Source: Cyanophora paradoxa (Eukaryota; Glaucocystophyceae; Cyanophorales; Cyanophoraceae). Taken from it: a stretch of DNA of 49,875 bases. Positions 1-12,761 of this stretch are shown one piece after another. Location of the stretch: assembly GCA_004431415.1 (NCBI GenBank), contig QPMI01000654.1:7501-57375 (forward strand), written 5' to 3'. The notes under the pieces are model-generated. The model made no database searches. It was not told the origin of the DNA and saw only the letters and a list, made by a program, of their open reading frames with translations. Every line of letters starts with the position of its first letter. Position 1 is the first letter of the stretch. The position numbers and the translations under genes were made by a program.

Positions 1-118
1 TCTTTCAAGTTTAATTTGTCATACCCAGTCTGGGCATACATGGTGAACCGTATAGGCATCTCCGCCGCCACTACCCTTGCAATTGTCTAGCTGGTTCACT
101 GTCAATTGTGCCTTGGGC

Positions 119-347
119 TTTCGGGTCCTTCGCCTTTTGTCAAAACCGTACGGCTGGCTTGGGCGTGTCTTATATATATACACACTGACACTCTTCTCTT
201 CTGTCATACCCAGTCTTGCTAGCTAGTATAGTGCTGGCGTGGATGCCATGATGTGTTTACTGCATTCTCTCTCTCTCTCTCTCACACACAGTCAGGTCCT
301 TCGCCTTTTGTCGATTAAAACCGTACGGCTGGCTTGGGCGTGTCCTA
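119..347. repeat. Imperfect direct repeat pair (119-172 and 290-347)
   Basis: A segment around GTCCTTCGCCTTTTGTC and ACCGTACGGCTGGCTTGGGC occurs twice about 175 bases apart, with a 4-base insertion in the second copy. A second shared word, TCATACCCAGTCT, precedes each copy (19 and 204), so the duplicated unit is about 185 bases. Confidence 0.8.
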
Positions 348-399
348 TGCATACTCTTCTTCTTTGCATCTTGAGGGGCTCATGCCATGCGGGTACCTG

Positions 400-699
400 T
401 AGCTAATGTCTGCCAGGAGGCGCGTTATCTCCCTCAAGAGGCAAAGCCCTGCCCCATGTGGCAGCCCCGGAGGCCCGGATTACCGCCTACATCGGACCTT
501 CCAGCTGCCAGCGACAGCTGCTGATCCGACGAGCTTTGCTCCCCTTCCAAGCAGACTCAATGTCAGGTCCCTCAAGCCCATAAGAGCTCCTGCCAATGCC
601 CCGATACAACCCTCGCCGCCTCTAGACACAATCTGGCACATGCCGTGCCGGGTCCAGTAGCTTATGTCTGCCGAGAGGCGCAATATCTCCCTCAGAGGC
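400..699. repeat. Imperfect direct repeat pair (400-443 and 656-699)
   Basis: GTAGCTWATGTCTGCC followed by a GAGGCGC...ATCTCCCTCA.GAGGCA block is present twice, 256 bases apart. Divergence is about 15 percent. No coding sense was recognised. Confidence 0.7.
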
Positions 700-909
700 A
701 CCGCAGGGCCCGGCCGGCCAGCTTGCTGGTGGGCTGGGCCCACAGCAACGCGTCGGTGCAGTGTACATGCCACACTTGTAGCCCGAACGTTGTGATTTAG
801 CTTGTGCCAAATGCCTGAAGACAATCACGGGCCAGGCTCTAGAGGACGAACAGGTTTTTGAGCTCCTGCTGCTTGATCAACAATGAAACCAACACGGATA
901 CAATACCGA

Positions 910-2080
910 CTACCGCACCTCGTAGGCAACGTCCAGGTTGTCGTTGGTGATCACCTTGTCAAAGAAACCGGGATTCTCCTCGAGGAACTTCACCTCCTTC
1001 ACAGCATTTTCCAATCGAAGCTTGATTTTGTCCTCAGTTTCCGTGTTCCTGCCCATATTCTTTAACCAAAAGAGGGAGGGGAGATCGCACTGCGCACCTT
1101 CCCCGCAGTCGTTTTTCGAGCTCTGCCATTGAAGGGGGTGCTATAAAGATGAACATTGCGTTGAGGCTCGTCTTTTTCACTTGCTGAGCACCTTGCACAT
1201 CTGATGTGGCGGGGTGTGAACGAGGAACCTCCGGATGCAAAAATGAACGCAACCAAAACGACACAGACCAATGTCTAGGACACAGACCTTCCCCGAGTCA
1301 CACACTTGTTGAACCGCAGCGATGCTTGTCCCGTACATGTTGCCATGAACCCTTGCGTACTCGATGAACTTGTTCTTTGCAATATCGGCCTCCATGTCGG
1401 GGATAGACGTGAAATTGTAGTGGACACTGCATGCCGTCAGACTCTCACGACTCTCTGCAAAGCAATCTCGCGGACCCGTTGACCTCTCCGGGCCTGGGCG
1501 CCCTGGTAGTGTGCGAGACTGCCGGGACACGTCACGGAGGGCGCGATGTCGCAAAAGATCGACCGCCGCGCACCAGAGAAGCCGAACTTCGGGGGAAATT
1601 CGGTCATGAGTCTGTTAATGAGTGTGCCCTGCGCGCGCATGCTTGCCGCAACGCCACCGCGATACAGCATGCTGAACGCGCCTTTCCCACACCGGACGGC
1701 CCGCAGATCACGACAGGGCGGAGGAGACCAGCCTTCGACATTGCGACCGGATCCTGCTTGTCTGCGAGCTTGCTGCGCTCCGCTTCGGGAAGGTAGGACG
1801 AGAAGTACTTCGAGGCGAAGGCGACAACGTCCCGCGGCTTGTGCACCAGGCAGGCCGAGACAAAGTCGTTCAGGACCTGCTCCTTAGGCGTTGACGCACG
1901 CGACCTACCTAATCCATAGCTAACGACAACGTACCTGCCGGAGCTCCGGGTGCGACTCGATGTAAGCGGCGTGCTCGTTAGCGATCTGGCCTTTGCGGTC
2001 TGCTCCGCGCGCTCAGTGCGGTTATGTGCCGTGTGCGGACAGGTCGCGCCTTTGAGCTCGCTGAGTAGGTCAACAGACAT
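910..2080 (-). CDS. RIIa/Dpy-30-like docking domain fused to guanylate kinase, 8 exons
   Basis: This is an ATP:GMP phosphotransferase converting GMP to GDP. My splice model (exons 2080-2050, 1999-1935, 1882-1682, 1628-1574, 1518-1476, 1426-1269, 1200-1098, 1048-910) sums to 795 nt, an exact 264-residue frame ending in TAG. Residues about 12-60 resemble an RIIa dimerisation/docking domain (YIESHPEL, then [14 protein letters not shown] and YF). Residues from about 80 are guanylate kinase: P-loop GPSGVGK, the signature [15 protein letters not shown] split across two introns, [23 protein letters not shown], and a C-terminus with ENAVKEV and FFDKVITND. Two introns (after codons LK and GVGK) use GC donors. 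The docking domain is what anchors sperm and flagellar proteins to AKAP-like partners, so a flagellar nucleotide-supply role is inferred. The gene is divergent from the TMEM131-like gene. Confidence 0.9.
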
Positions 2081-2371
2081 GTCCAACGATGCTCGGGGCC
2101 CGGTGCAGCCCGGACGGCGGACTCCGGCGGACTGCGACTGCTGTACCCGGTGCAGCCGGACAGCGGACTCCGGCGGACTGCGGCGGTCTCCGGACTCCGC
2201 CGCCACTCCGGAGCAAACGCGCGCACGCACACGCGCGAGTTCTGGGAGTGTCGTTAGTCCTGAGTCAGCCGGGCTGGCCCTTCTTTGGGGCTGTGGCTGC
2301 ACGCAGCTGCGCACAGCTGCGCTGGGTTCGCAGCTCAGCGGCTGGAGCGGCGAGCGATCGCAGGCGAAGTC
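2081..2371. promoter_or_regulatory. Bidirectional promoter region between divergent genes
   Basis: This 291-base spacer separates the start codons of the guanylate kinase (-) and the TMEM131-like gene (+). It contains an imperfect internal repeat of GGCGGACTCCGGCGGACTGCG type around 2112-2190. No TATA box was recognised. The promoter role is inferred from position only. Confidence 0.45.
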
Positions 2372-5300
2372 ATGAGGCGCGCGCGCCTTCCTCTTCTACT
2401 CCTCCTCATTGTGCTCGCGGTGGAGGCGGCGAACAAGGACGCCTCCCTGATAGCGCCGCGAGCGAATGCGGAGGTAAGCGGCGCTAGGCTTCTACGCCTC
2501 CTACCCTCGGCGCTGGACTGGAAGGAGCGGTGCGCCGGCGTTCTCGGGCGACTGTTTGCGCTCGCCGATCAAGGAGCGCAGGCCGATCTGTATCCCGGCG
2601 ACAGAGGAGCTGCAGATTGTTAACGACGCCAGCGAAGAGGTGCAGATCTTCTCGATAAGCACAGGTAGCTCGCGCGGTTGTTGCAGTTGCTGCTCTGCAC
2701 TCTAGCGATCGTCTTCGAGCCCAATTCACGCCCGCAGACAACATTCAATTTCATCCTTCAAGCTTCAAGCAGACGGCGCGCCCTATGCAAGTGCATGCGG
2801 CCCTCTGCTAACCTACCGCAGACAATTGCGCCGCGGAATTCGTCCCGGATCCCTATCGTCTTTGTGCCTCGAGTGCGTTCATGTTCTTGAGCACGTATCC
2901 TTCACTGTCTCACGTGGCGCACCAAGATCATCGGCCCAGTACATTGCAAGCTCGTTCTGCAGACATCAGCAGGTGCGTGTTGTCCTGTGCAGCGCACTCC
3001 AGCGCTAAAAAAATGCATCGCTCACGCAGGCGGTTTCGTGTACGAAGTGTGCTTTTCGGTTTGACGCTCTACTGATGATTTACCTGACGCTAACAATCAT
3101 GAAGATGTACGGAAGAGGGGTGGAAAACGCATACAAGGTTGTCCCACTTTCCGGCCGCCTTCCCGCGGGCGTTGCGTATACACCGCAGGCAGGGGCTTTT
3201 TCATCTATTAGTTTCTCGTTGCATGTAAAGCCGCTCCATATATGCAGATTATGCTACACAATCCTTTCGACGAGCCACTAAATGTCCGGGAAGTTTTTGC
3301 AAACGAAGACGTGTGCCATTCTATGCAGAATCCCAGAATTGAGTCTATCGACATGACGTTTTGGGCAGTTCTTGCACCTTAACCTTCCAACCGTGTCACC
3401 AGGGTCCCCAGCTGCAGGACTCTGGGTATCTATTGTGCGTTTGATCAAAGAAGTGCTTTTCTTATTCACCAGCGCAGCAAGTTCCAGCGCACACCACTCG
3501 CAGCGTCATCGCCCTGGAATTTGTTTCGAACCACCCGGGCAAGTTTCAAGGATTCGTTCACTTGAAGACAGGTCTGCATTTCCTGTGTGTGAAGGTTCAT
3601 GCAGAGAAGCGATCCTTGGCTGAATTTCATTCTAGACCGGGATGATCTCATTATTCAGGTGGACATCAACGTCGTTAAAGGTGCTCATTCATTCACTGGG
3701 CTCGGTGCAACAGCCGGATTTATTTCCCTCTCTGTCAGGGGGCCTCCTTCCTTTTCCTGAAGAGCTCGATTTTGGGACCCTCATCTCGAGTTCTGAGAAG
3801 AGAGCACTTTCACTTTCTTTGCTTAACTCAAGTCCTCTGTCCATCTCTGTTCTGGATGTGTACCCACTGGTAACGGATTCGCACCTTCAAATTGACTTCC
3901 AGAGAGATATCGTGCTCAGTCCAAACATTGTGCGTTTTTGTAGTCTCTGTCAATCATGAATGCGCTTACTTCTGCAAAGGAGTCTGAGGTCATTGTGGCA
4001 ATCTGGTCTGGAAGGCATGAAGGCATTTTCTCTGGCAAGGTCACTGACCAGATGGGACGTCGTTTTGTACCTTTCTGACAAGAATGCAGCTGCTTATACG
4101 AACGAACGCAACTGATCCAGCCAATGCCCGGCTCGAGGTCCCGTACAAGTCTCGGGTTTTGCATGGGTATGTTCTTTGTCTTTTTTCGTTTTCTGACATA
4201 AGAAGTTGACAATGACGTCCAGAACTGTGGGCTACTCGTTTCTGAACAGCACTTTCAGGATACAAGGATTGCCCCCATTCAAACCTCAAGTCCACCAACT
4301 GGCTGTCACGAACAAGTTCTCGACGCCTCTATTATTTACCTCTGCCGAAATTTTTGATCCGCATTTCGAGGTCGTTTTGTTGACCGAGCTGATGCCATCT
4401 GTACATTCTGACACGGACATTAGGTGTTGGACTTCAAGGAAGGCTTTGTCCTCCCCGCTGGGGTATCTGGGGTATGACACTGCATCACTCCAGCAGGTCA
4501 AAGAACAAAACTGATGCCTGATGCAGGTGGTTCTCTCGGTCAAATTTCAAGCATCCGCAGACCAGCTGTACAGCACAAATCTCAAGATCATGACGAATAT
4601 ATCCGCCTTGCACATCCCATTTCATGCTTACCAGTGAGCTGTCGCAGCCTTTTTCGCTCACTTCGTATTGCTGATTACCTATCAGTGGCCGCTTGAAGGT
4701 TGCAAGCGTGGATGATGGCTCTCTCTTGCAGGAGGTTCGGTAATCCATCCGCGTGCAATGCTGTGGGCACTTACGCCAACCAGGTCAACTTTGGCACCGT
4801 TAGTGTCAATGAGATGCGGTTACGGTCCTTCATGATCTCCAATCCGAATCCCGTGAAGATCCCTGTGTACAGTGTTGCCAACACCATCGGAACTGATCTA
4901 GCAGTCCGCCTGGATGGCATCACTTCTGGAGGGTGCACGCCTTCTCGTTGATGCAGTAATGCCGACCTGATTCTTCCTGGCAGGAGCCCGCCTCTTGTTC
5001 AAGAAATGCTCACCAAAGCTCGAAAAGTTGGGCAGGGGACACGCAAGGATCCCTTACTCATTTTGGATGCCAATATGACCACTGTGTGGACAGCGGAAAT
5101 TGCTACGTCAAGGTCATTTTCATTTCTAGTCTTTTGGTCCTCCTCTCGTAATTCTTTACTGCAGAGAAGAGAGCAGGGCTGGCGAGATCATTTTTGAGAC
5201 CTCGTTTGAAAGTGTGTGGCTTGTTTTGATTGTGTCGAATCCAGCTCGTTGCTCACACCTGCAACTAGCTCTGCGCATTCCAGTAAGATTCGAGAGCATC

Positions 5301-8272
5301 CAAGGCATGCTCGCTTTCTCCCCGGCAGTTGTTCGCTTCGATTCTTCATTTCCTTCACGAACACTTCGGAAGCAACTGTTTGCAAAGAGCTCATTCAACA
5401 AACCTCTGCGTGTGACTGCCATCAGCAGCTCGGACCCACGCATCAATGTCACGATTTCCAGCCAGCATCTTCCGCCCAATGCCAAAGTACAAGTTGGATA
5501 CATCTCCTTTGATCCCGCATTGGGTCCATCTCCCCGCTATGTATATTAAGATGCCGTTCTGACTTCAGCTTCATGGCTGCAACAGGATCGCCTGCCGAGA
5601 ACTACATGCAGTTTGTACCAAATGTACCCCGGGTCGATGAAGCCGCAATCCGCAAAGGCCTTCTGGTGATTTGTAGAGACTTAAGTAATTTGTTTTCCAG
5701 ATCATCTTACATTCAGCAGGCCATCCGCAAAAGAGATCTTGTCTGGGATGCCCTTGCAGCAAATGGTGGGACTGACATTCGGGCAACAGTAACCGTTGAC
5801 ACAGACGTGGTCAGAGGACTAACAGTTGCCATCCGGGCTTCTCTCGTTCGGCCAACCGTGCTTGTGGAGCCAGAGATGGATTTTGGCTACTGCCAGGCAA
5901 GTCCTCTGCCCAAACTCGATGTGTTTTGTGACGGCTGGTGCAGGTTGGGGGTGCGGTTCAACGGAAAATACGGCTCCACAATCCGAGCTCGCTCCCAATC
6001 ATGACACACCTGCTGATTGGGCAATTTTCCCCAATCAATTTGGGGGAGGACGTTCTGCTGAGAACCCCCGGCGACCATCCAATGCACTTCACCATTTCAG
6101 ACGATGGCACACACTCTGTTCTGATCCCCCCTTCGGGCGATGCAGACCTTGGTGCCTGCACTAACTCTAGTCCGCAATCTGTGTTTCTTACATTTTTGGA
6201 CAGGTCCTGTGATATTCAGCCCTTTGTCGTTGACCCGTACATCTGCCACAATCTTTGTATGGAGCAACCTCACCATAGTCGAAGCTATAAACATCACAGG
6301 TGAAGGCGCATCTGCTCGCCTCAGTATCGATACTGGCTTCTCGAAGACGAAGTGGCTGTGGACTAATCGAGCACCCGTGAAACTGCATTTTGAAGTGTCC
6401 GGGCTGGACCTCGGCCTCTATGGCGATGGTACATTGTTCATGCTTGCTCTTTCTCCATCTGTTTACCAAAAACTCCCACCAGTGACGGAGAGGTCTGTTT
6501 TTGTGTCAAGAGCTTTCACGGCGACCAATCTGGGCAGCTTGGCAGTTCAAATTCATCATGCATGGTTCGAGAGCCCTAGTGCCTCGGCGGGGACCGTGGC
6601 ATGTGGCAGGACAGGCGATCTGTCGAAGGCAGTGGAGTGTGCACAGATTTCTCTGGAGTCAAACCAGTCCACTGCAATCTTCCTTCAGTTCCATGTGAAC
6701 TGTAGAATCTCACGGTTTATGTTGCCTATCTCCTTGAAGTCATCCATGGTGCGACCTTTATGTGGACACTTGCAGCTGAAGTATTGAGATGTTCCCTTGC
6801 TATCTGCAGGGTGCCCTCCACTTTGAAGCCCTTGCGAGGATTCCAAAGCATGCAATCAACGAATGCCAGCTTCAGAGAGGAGTTTCAGCGACTGAAGGCA
6901 TCATGCACCGTACGCTGTCCCTCATGATGTCTCTCTGCTTCATCTTGCTCGTTCGGGAGAGCATCTCCAAGCTGGCTGTGTGCCAATCGACGCCTTCGTC
7001 CATCACCCAAATCAGCTGGAACGTCCTTTGTGCAATTTTCTGTGCCATTCTTCCACAGCAACGTGCTTCAGTTGTGGAATCTTCTGAGGACGCAGACATT
7101 GTTTCTGTGAGAGTTTCCGATGCTTCTGCCAGCCTTATGCAGGCAACCGAAGAGCTCCAAACATTTGCAGAACCATCTCCTACTCGGATCGTACAAAATA
7201 ATGCACCAGCTGGCACAGGTTTTGATCAAGAACCTTGGACTTCAGTGAATTATAGTGGAGCTCCCGCAGAAGTGCTGTGTGTGATGGATGACGCTGTGCA
7301 GACGACAGACACGGACACGTGTGACGAAATCGATCACAGCAAGAGCATGTCCTGGATTGCGGAGAGGGTGGCAGGAATGCAGTTGTCTCAGCCTCAAGCC
7401 GAGCACCCCACAAGTGAACTCTTGGTCAGTGCAACAGATGTGTGCAAGCCCACTGTCTACGTTTCAGAGGACGAACAGCTTCGAAGCAGCATTGTGGAAG
7501 AAGATGTATGCCCCAGCGAGCCTCTGACTGCCAATGCGGGACATCGATTCGAGAGCACATCCATTGATGTCGGGGGTTCTGAAGTCCTGGATATTGACCA
7601 GAATGGCACATCTGAGGACCAGCAAGACCCTGACATTAGTTGGGATGACCCAAGCCCCTCGATGCTGGACGATTTCGGCAGTGCTCAAATTGAACAGGAA
7701 CGTCAAATGCTTAGAGAGCTCCATGCACCACATATGCTGGCTCAACAATCTGAAGACGGTGATCTGGGTGCACGAGCAGTTGGCTCTACCCCCTGGTCTG
7801 TGCTGCTGATTTTCCTACGCTACTATCACCAAAGTTGATTTGTCTTGATGATATTTCCAGGAGTGATGGGAGATCGCCCTGGGCTGCTGAAGTGGTCCCG
7901 GAATCACTGCTGCAGGAGAACTTTATGCAGAGAACCACTCAACGTGCACCATCACCTGCATCCCATGTACCCCTTCCGGAGCCAGGCCACGACACAATCG
8001 GGGGGCCCGGCACATACTCGCCGAATTTCTTGTGGGGCCGCCAGGGCCATGCTCCCGCTCCCATTGGCCCACGTCCATTTGGTCAAGGTCAAGCTGCAGC
8101 CACCAATTTCGAATTCGATCAGCGATCCTTCAGCCTTTTCCCCGCCAATCAGCCATCTCCATTCACAGCTCTTGGTTCTGGAGGATCCTTATTTCACCTC
8201 TTCCCATTCTCGAGCCCAGCTCAAGCACCGAACGTCGAAAGCGAGCAAGAAAACTCGACACGTGACATTTAA
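2372..8272 (+). CDS. TMEM131-like type I membrane protein (multi-exon)
   Basis: The predicted protein starts with a signal peptide (MRRARLPLLLLLIVLAVEA), followed by many beta-sandwich (PapD/Ig-like) segments on successive small exons. Matches by eye to the TMEM131 family are collinear: LHNPFDEPLNVREV near 3250, LHLNLPTVSPGSPAAGLW near 3371, LDFGTLISSSEKRALSLSLLNSSP near 3765, VNFGTVSVNEM near 4785, FDPALGPSPRYVY near 5510, RLHNPSSLPI near 5960 and TIVEAINITGEGA near 6275. A hydrophobic stretch near 6915-6960 may be the membrane span. It is followed by a long acidic tail and a Pro/Phe-rich C-terminus (stop at 8270). Introns are short, for example 3435-3477. In animals and yeast-like systems this family helps recruit and export secretory cargo such as collagen at the ER, with the tail facing TRAPP. 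The exact exon map is not fully resolved. Confidence 0.75.
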
Positions 8273-8720
8273 CATGCATCTGTTGCAACATGTGTTCTGC
8301 GACCTTTGGCTGCGTTCAGTGTAGACAGAGCTAGCTAGCTGTGAACTACGCCTGTCTGGGTTACACGTAGGGAGGTGGGGCCCTCGCCGTTGCCAGCCCG
8401 GCCGTTCGTCCCGGGTCCCCGAGACCCTTAAGGGGAGTAACGCTCCACCCCCGCACAGCCTAAGCTGCGCGAATGTCGTGTGCAGCATCGCGTCGTCGTT
8501 CTTGGGTGGTGGGAGTTCCTGCAGGCCCGGCGGGGCTGGGACCCGTCGGAAGCCTGCAGGCGGGCGGCGCACGCGCGGAAGGGGGTCAGATCGTAATCGA
8601 AGCGCCCTAAATCGAAACTCGACCAAAAACTGCATTCTTGTAGCCCATACAAGTGCAGGTCACAGATGCAGCTAGCTAATGTGTCTACGCTGAATGCATG
8701 TTGCGAAGATGTGTGTTAAT
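8273..8720. other. Short intergenic gap between convergent genes
   Basis: The 3' ends of the TMEM131-like (+) and C2/coiled-coil (-) genes face each other here. I see no gene or RNA. A CTAGCTAGCT palindromic run lies near 8330. Confidence 0.5.
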
Positions 8721-11700
8721 TCAAAGCTTTTGATCAGGGCGGCCGAGGGGCTCGAGCCCCGCTCTTCTGAATGAACCAGAAGACCTGAGAACTTGTTGCG
8801 GGGTTTGTGGCAGAGAAGGGGCTTTCTGTTCCAAGAGATTAACCAAGAAACAAAAGTGTGAGAAGCAGCGTACGAGTGCTGCTGGCATCTCATCAAGGGC
8901 CATTTTCGACAGGCTCCCGAAACCCCCAGCAAGTGCCGCCTCTTTCTCAGCAAGCCGCATCTGCGAAAAAAGAAAGGTCAAGTTGGCAGCACAAGAAAAT
9001 TGGAGGGTGCGGCCAAAATCTGGTGCCTTCAGAACGGAGATCTCTTTCCCAAACCGCCTGGCGTTATCCGCCATCTGTGATCATACTTCATAGACCCGGC
9101 AGCAAAGCTGAATTGATCGAAGTACCTGGTTTTCGACAGCTGCAAGTCGTGTCTCTGCTTTCTCGGCCCTCATCACCAGGGCTACCCGCTGCGACTCCCA
9201 TTCACGATCTCGCTCTCCATCTGATGGCGGCAGGTCACATACATGCACGCACAGTGGACGGACACCAGACCATCTTGGAGGACGGAATCATGCATGAGCC
9301 CTTTCGAAGCTATGACCTCGCGCTGCGCCAGTGGTTGAGGGACTTGAGTCGCCTGCTGTAAGTGCTGCTCCATAACCTGCTCCAGCTTCTCGATCACCTT
9401 TACGGGCTTCAGCCGCAATGTAGAGAGTTTAAACATGATATTCTCGCCTTTTCCTGATTGCGAATGGTGCTCTTGAACTTCTCCACTTTTTCCATCTCGC
9501 CCTGAAGCCGCTGGATGTACGCCGCCTGTGCTTGGTGCGCTGCCGACAGCTCTGCATAACGCTTCTCCAGCTCCCCTTTCGCCCAGGCGTCCTGCATGTC
9601 GATCTGAGGTGCCCCCGCCTCCTCTCCCCTGCACAACCTCGACATCACATACCTGTTTGGCTCGAGCGAGGTGTGCAGCCAGATCCTCGCTTCGGCCCCG
9701 CTCCAGTGTCAAGCGCTCAATAGCCGCTCCTGTTGCAAGCTTTCCCACCTGAAATAGAAAGCCACAAAATGGGAGCCGTACGGCAGCGGGCCAGTAGTGC
9801 GTCGCGATCCAGAGTGTCGAGATCTGTCGCGTCCGTTGCCTGGAAAACCGCTTAGTGCCTGTTCATTGTGGGCAGGCGGCATGACGAACCCGCAGATCGC
9901 CAAGACGCTTTTGATGCTCAGCGTCGGCCTTCGTGGACGCTAAGGTGCGCTTAAGTTCGGTGTTCTCGCCCTGCAGCGCGGCGATCTGGCGCCTCAACTC
10001 CACAATCTGAGGACCAATGAGCCACAGGAAGCCACAATGAGTCGACGGGAAGGGTCGAACACACCTCGGCACCGCACTTTCGAACGGCCTGGCGGACGAT
10101 ATCACCTTCCCGCAGCAGGCGTTCAACAAGGGTCTGCTTGCTGCGCAGCTCCTCCACTAGCACTGAGCGCTCAGGCGTCTGCCGCCACTATCACAGCGGG
10201 ACAAGCACCAAGGGTCAAAGCGTGGCTCACCGGAGGGAGGTCGACGGGAGCATCAGTTGCACGGTTCTCCATTAGAGCCGGTGGCGGTGGTGGGGGAGGC
10301 GTATAAATGGGAGGACGCGCGAGCGCGAGGAGCTGGTCGATGTCAAGCAACGGCGGCGGGCCTTGTGGCGGGGCGGTCTGCCCTGGCCCGCCGACGGCCG
10401 CACGGCCTAGCGCGGCACCGGGCCGAGTGGCAGGCGCTGATGGCGGTTCGTCGTCAAAGATTACGACCTGCGCGGGACCACCGGGTCCGCCTCTCTTTGG
10501 GGACCCGCCCTGGCCAGGTGGCAGAGGGGATGCTCCAGCAGTGCTATGGGGCACAGGGCCCCCCGTCCGGGGTACCGATGTGGGCGCTCGGGGCTGCAGG
10601 GCGGTTGCCGGGGGCTGGTAGGTCCAGAGGCGGGCTCGGATGCGGAGGGAAGTGGCTGGAACGGATTCGACAGCAAAGGACGGGGCCTCGGTGGAGAGCA
10701 CATGCAGTGGCAGGTCCCGAAGCTCCAGCGCGACAGACGGCCGGCCGGCAGCGGAACTCCCAGCGGAAAGCAGGGGTCCCAGGGGCGCGATGACATATCC
10801 GTGCAGCGTGTACGGCGGCGTCAAGTCATTAAGCGTCCTGCCCCCTGCCACCTGCGCTGCGCTCAAGCGACCTCACAAGGCAACTTGCAGGCGGAGCACG
10901 CACCGGCGGAAACCCAGAGGCGCCGCCACGGGTGTACAGTTCGACGATGGCTGCAGCGCGCTCGAGCCTGAGCTGGTCCTGCGTGAGGGACCGTTAGAAA
11001 CCGGAGGAGAAAGCCCCACGTTTGCGCACGGCGGGCGGAAAGAAGAGGAAGGGGTGCGAGCGACGGCCGCTCAGGGAAGGCGCGGGCTCGGTAGCCTGCC
11101 TCGTGCCCGGCTCCTGCGTTCCCCCTTTCTCAGGGCCACAGAGAGGCGGGAGAGCGGCTGCACCTCGTTGAGTCTGGCCCATGCACCCCCGTCTGCAGTG
11201 TCGCTGATCCGTTGTGCCGGCAGATTCGGCGCCCCTTTGCCCTGCGAGAGCGCAGATCAGACCAAGAGGGCGTACGACGAGCGGCATGGGGTCACGGAGG
11301 AGAGGCTCTGTTTGATTTCGACTTCGTAGAGGGCGGAGTCGGGCACTAGGTGGACGGCGGCGACAGCTTCCGCCGCCGTCCCCGCCACCGTCGCCTCGAA
11401 GCCCTCGACCGCCACCTGCCGGGGTATCAGTGGGCTTGCGGAATCCCGCGCGCCAGGCCCGCCTGCAGCATGGCCAGCTTCGGGTCGGCGGAGAAGGGGA
11501 TCTCGGGCTGGGCGGGTGGCCCCTCGAGCATGACGTTGAGGAAGAGGCGCGCGTCGCCCTTGCCGATAGGCAGGTCAAGCTCGTAATGCCGCCACGCCTC
11601 GAGAGCACGGAGCGGAACCGAACAGCGCCCAATCAGCTGCTTCTGCTCGTCGTCCACGACGGCCACGAGAAGTCGCTCGCCCCTGACAAGTGCATTGGCG

Positions 11701-12666
11701 TCCGAAGGGGCTCGGTGCCGGGGGACCGACCGCGTGATATCCTCCTCGTAAAAGGTGAGTGCCAGAGCCTCGTTCCACGCTGGGTGCCTGCAGCCCCACT
11801 AAGCTTTCCCGCTCTGAACACCGGCAGCCCGCGCACCGGCCCTTGCTGGCCGGCCGTGTCTGTGCGGGGGCCGCCCGCCGCGAGGCCGCATCGCGCATCG
11901 ACTTGAGAGCAACAGTAGCAGCGGGGCCGAAGCCACCGTCCCCCAGCTAGGACCGGCAAGTCAGAGCTGAGTTCCGAAAAGGGAGGGAAGCGCACAGGAA
12001 GATTTATGGCCGCCCGCACGCCAACGCGCAGGATGCGAGGGGCGCCGAGGCTCGCATCCCGCAGCGTGAGAACACAGGAGCACTCCCCAACCCGAGTCCG
12101 TGCGCCTGAACTGGGCTGGAAGACGGCGGCGACGGGCTCAACTACCTCATCCGCGTCGGCGTCCCTCGAGAGGAGGCTCGCGAGGCTTATCTGGCACACG
12201 CCCACCACCTTGCCCTTTCCTGGTCTGGGGCCCTGCCCTCTGTCAACATCGTCGACGGCGTACGCCGTTAGAAGAAGCGAAGGAGCCATCCCATCATGCA
12301 CAGGCAGGTCCCACTGCAAGACGCTGTTCGCAAAGACGGGCGTCGCTGTTTGCTGCGCTCGGTTTAGTGGCTGGCTAAAGCGCGCAGCGAGTAGAGCCAC
12401 CGACCTCATCGCAGAGGCTAGTGTGCTGCTCGCTGGCATCTCCCGTAGCTGGCGGGTCGCGCTCCGGTTCCCCCAACAGCTTCCCCGAAATGAAGTACCT
12501 GTGCCGCACTTAGCTGCAGCACGAAACGCTCCGTGGCGCTCGCGCCCACGCACCGATTCGCCTGGTTAAAGCTTGCATCAGCGATGGTCACAGTGACCAG
12601 CTTTCGTAGCACCAGAACCGGCGCAAGCGCCGGAACACGGTCGCGCAGGCTCGGGGTGTACGCCAT
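8721..12666 (-). CDS. Multi-C2-domain protein with proline-rich linker and C-terminal coiled coil
   Basis: The start ATG is at 12666 (MAYTPSLRDRVPAL). The first C2 unit spans the KLVTVTIADASF strand, a YFISGKLLGEPERDPP segment and VLQWDLPVHDG...SLLLTAYAVDD. Another C2 C-terminal half lies at about 11430-11770 (LLVAVVDDEQKQLIGRCSVPL, then AWRHYELDLPI and ARLFLNVMLEG). A proline/glycine-rich linker follows (10171-10800), then heptad-rich coiled coil on several exons: IVELRRQIAALQGENTELKR near 9990, ELEKRYAELSAAHQAQAAYI near 9560, and KVIEKLEQVMEQHLQQATQ near 9385. The stop is at 8721. C2 plus coiled-coil layouts are common in centriole and ciliary proteins (for example CEP120 and C2CD3), but I cannot assign a family. 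It may be two genes; the join between the linker and the coiled coil is inferred from strand and spacing. Confidence 0.55.
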
Positions 12667-12761
12667 AGCTATCTATGCCAACCTAGAGCTGGTCTCTAGC
12701 TAGCGCATGGCTTGAAGCTGTTGTAAGCGCCCCAGCAGCGCGGGAGCAAGTCGTCGGAGGC

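Larger units (their letters stand above)
1..909. other. Intergenic DNA with degenerate duplications
   Basis: I see no convincing gene here. The stretch holds two pairs of imperfect direct repeats, annotated separately, and a short (TC)n(AC)n run near 267-290. It lies downstream of the 3' end of the minus-strand guanylate kinase gene. Confidence 0.5.
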
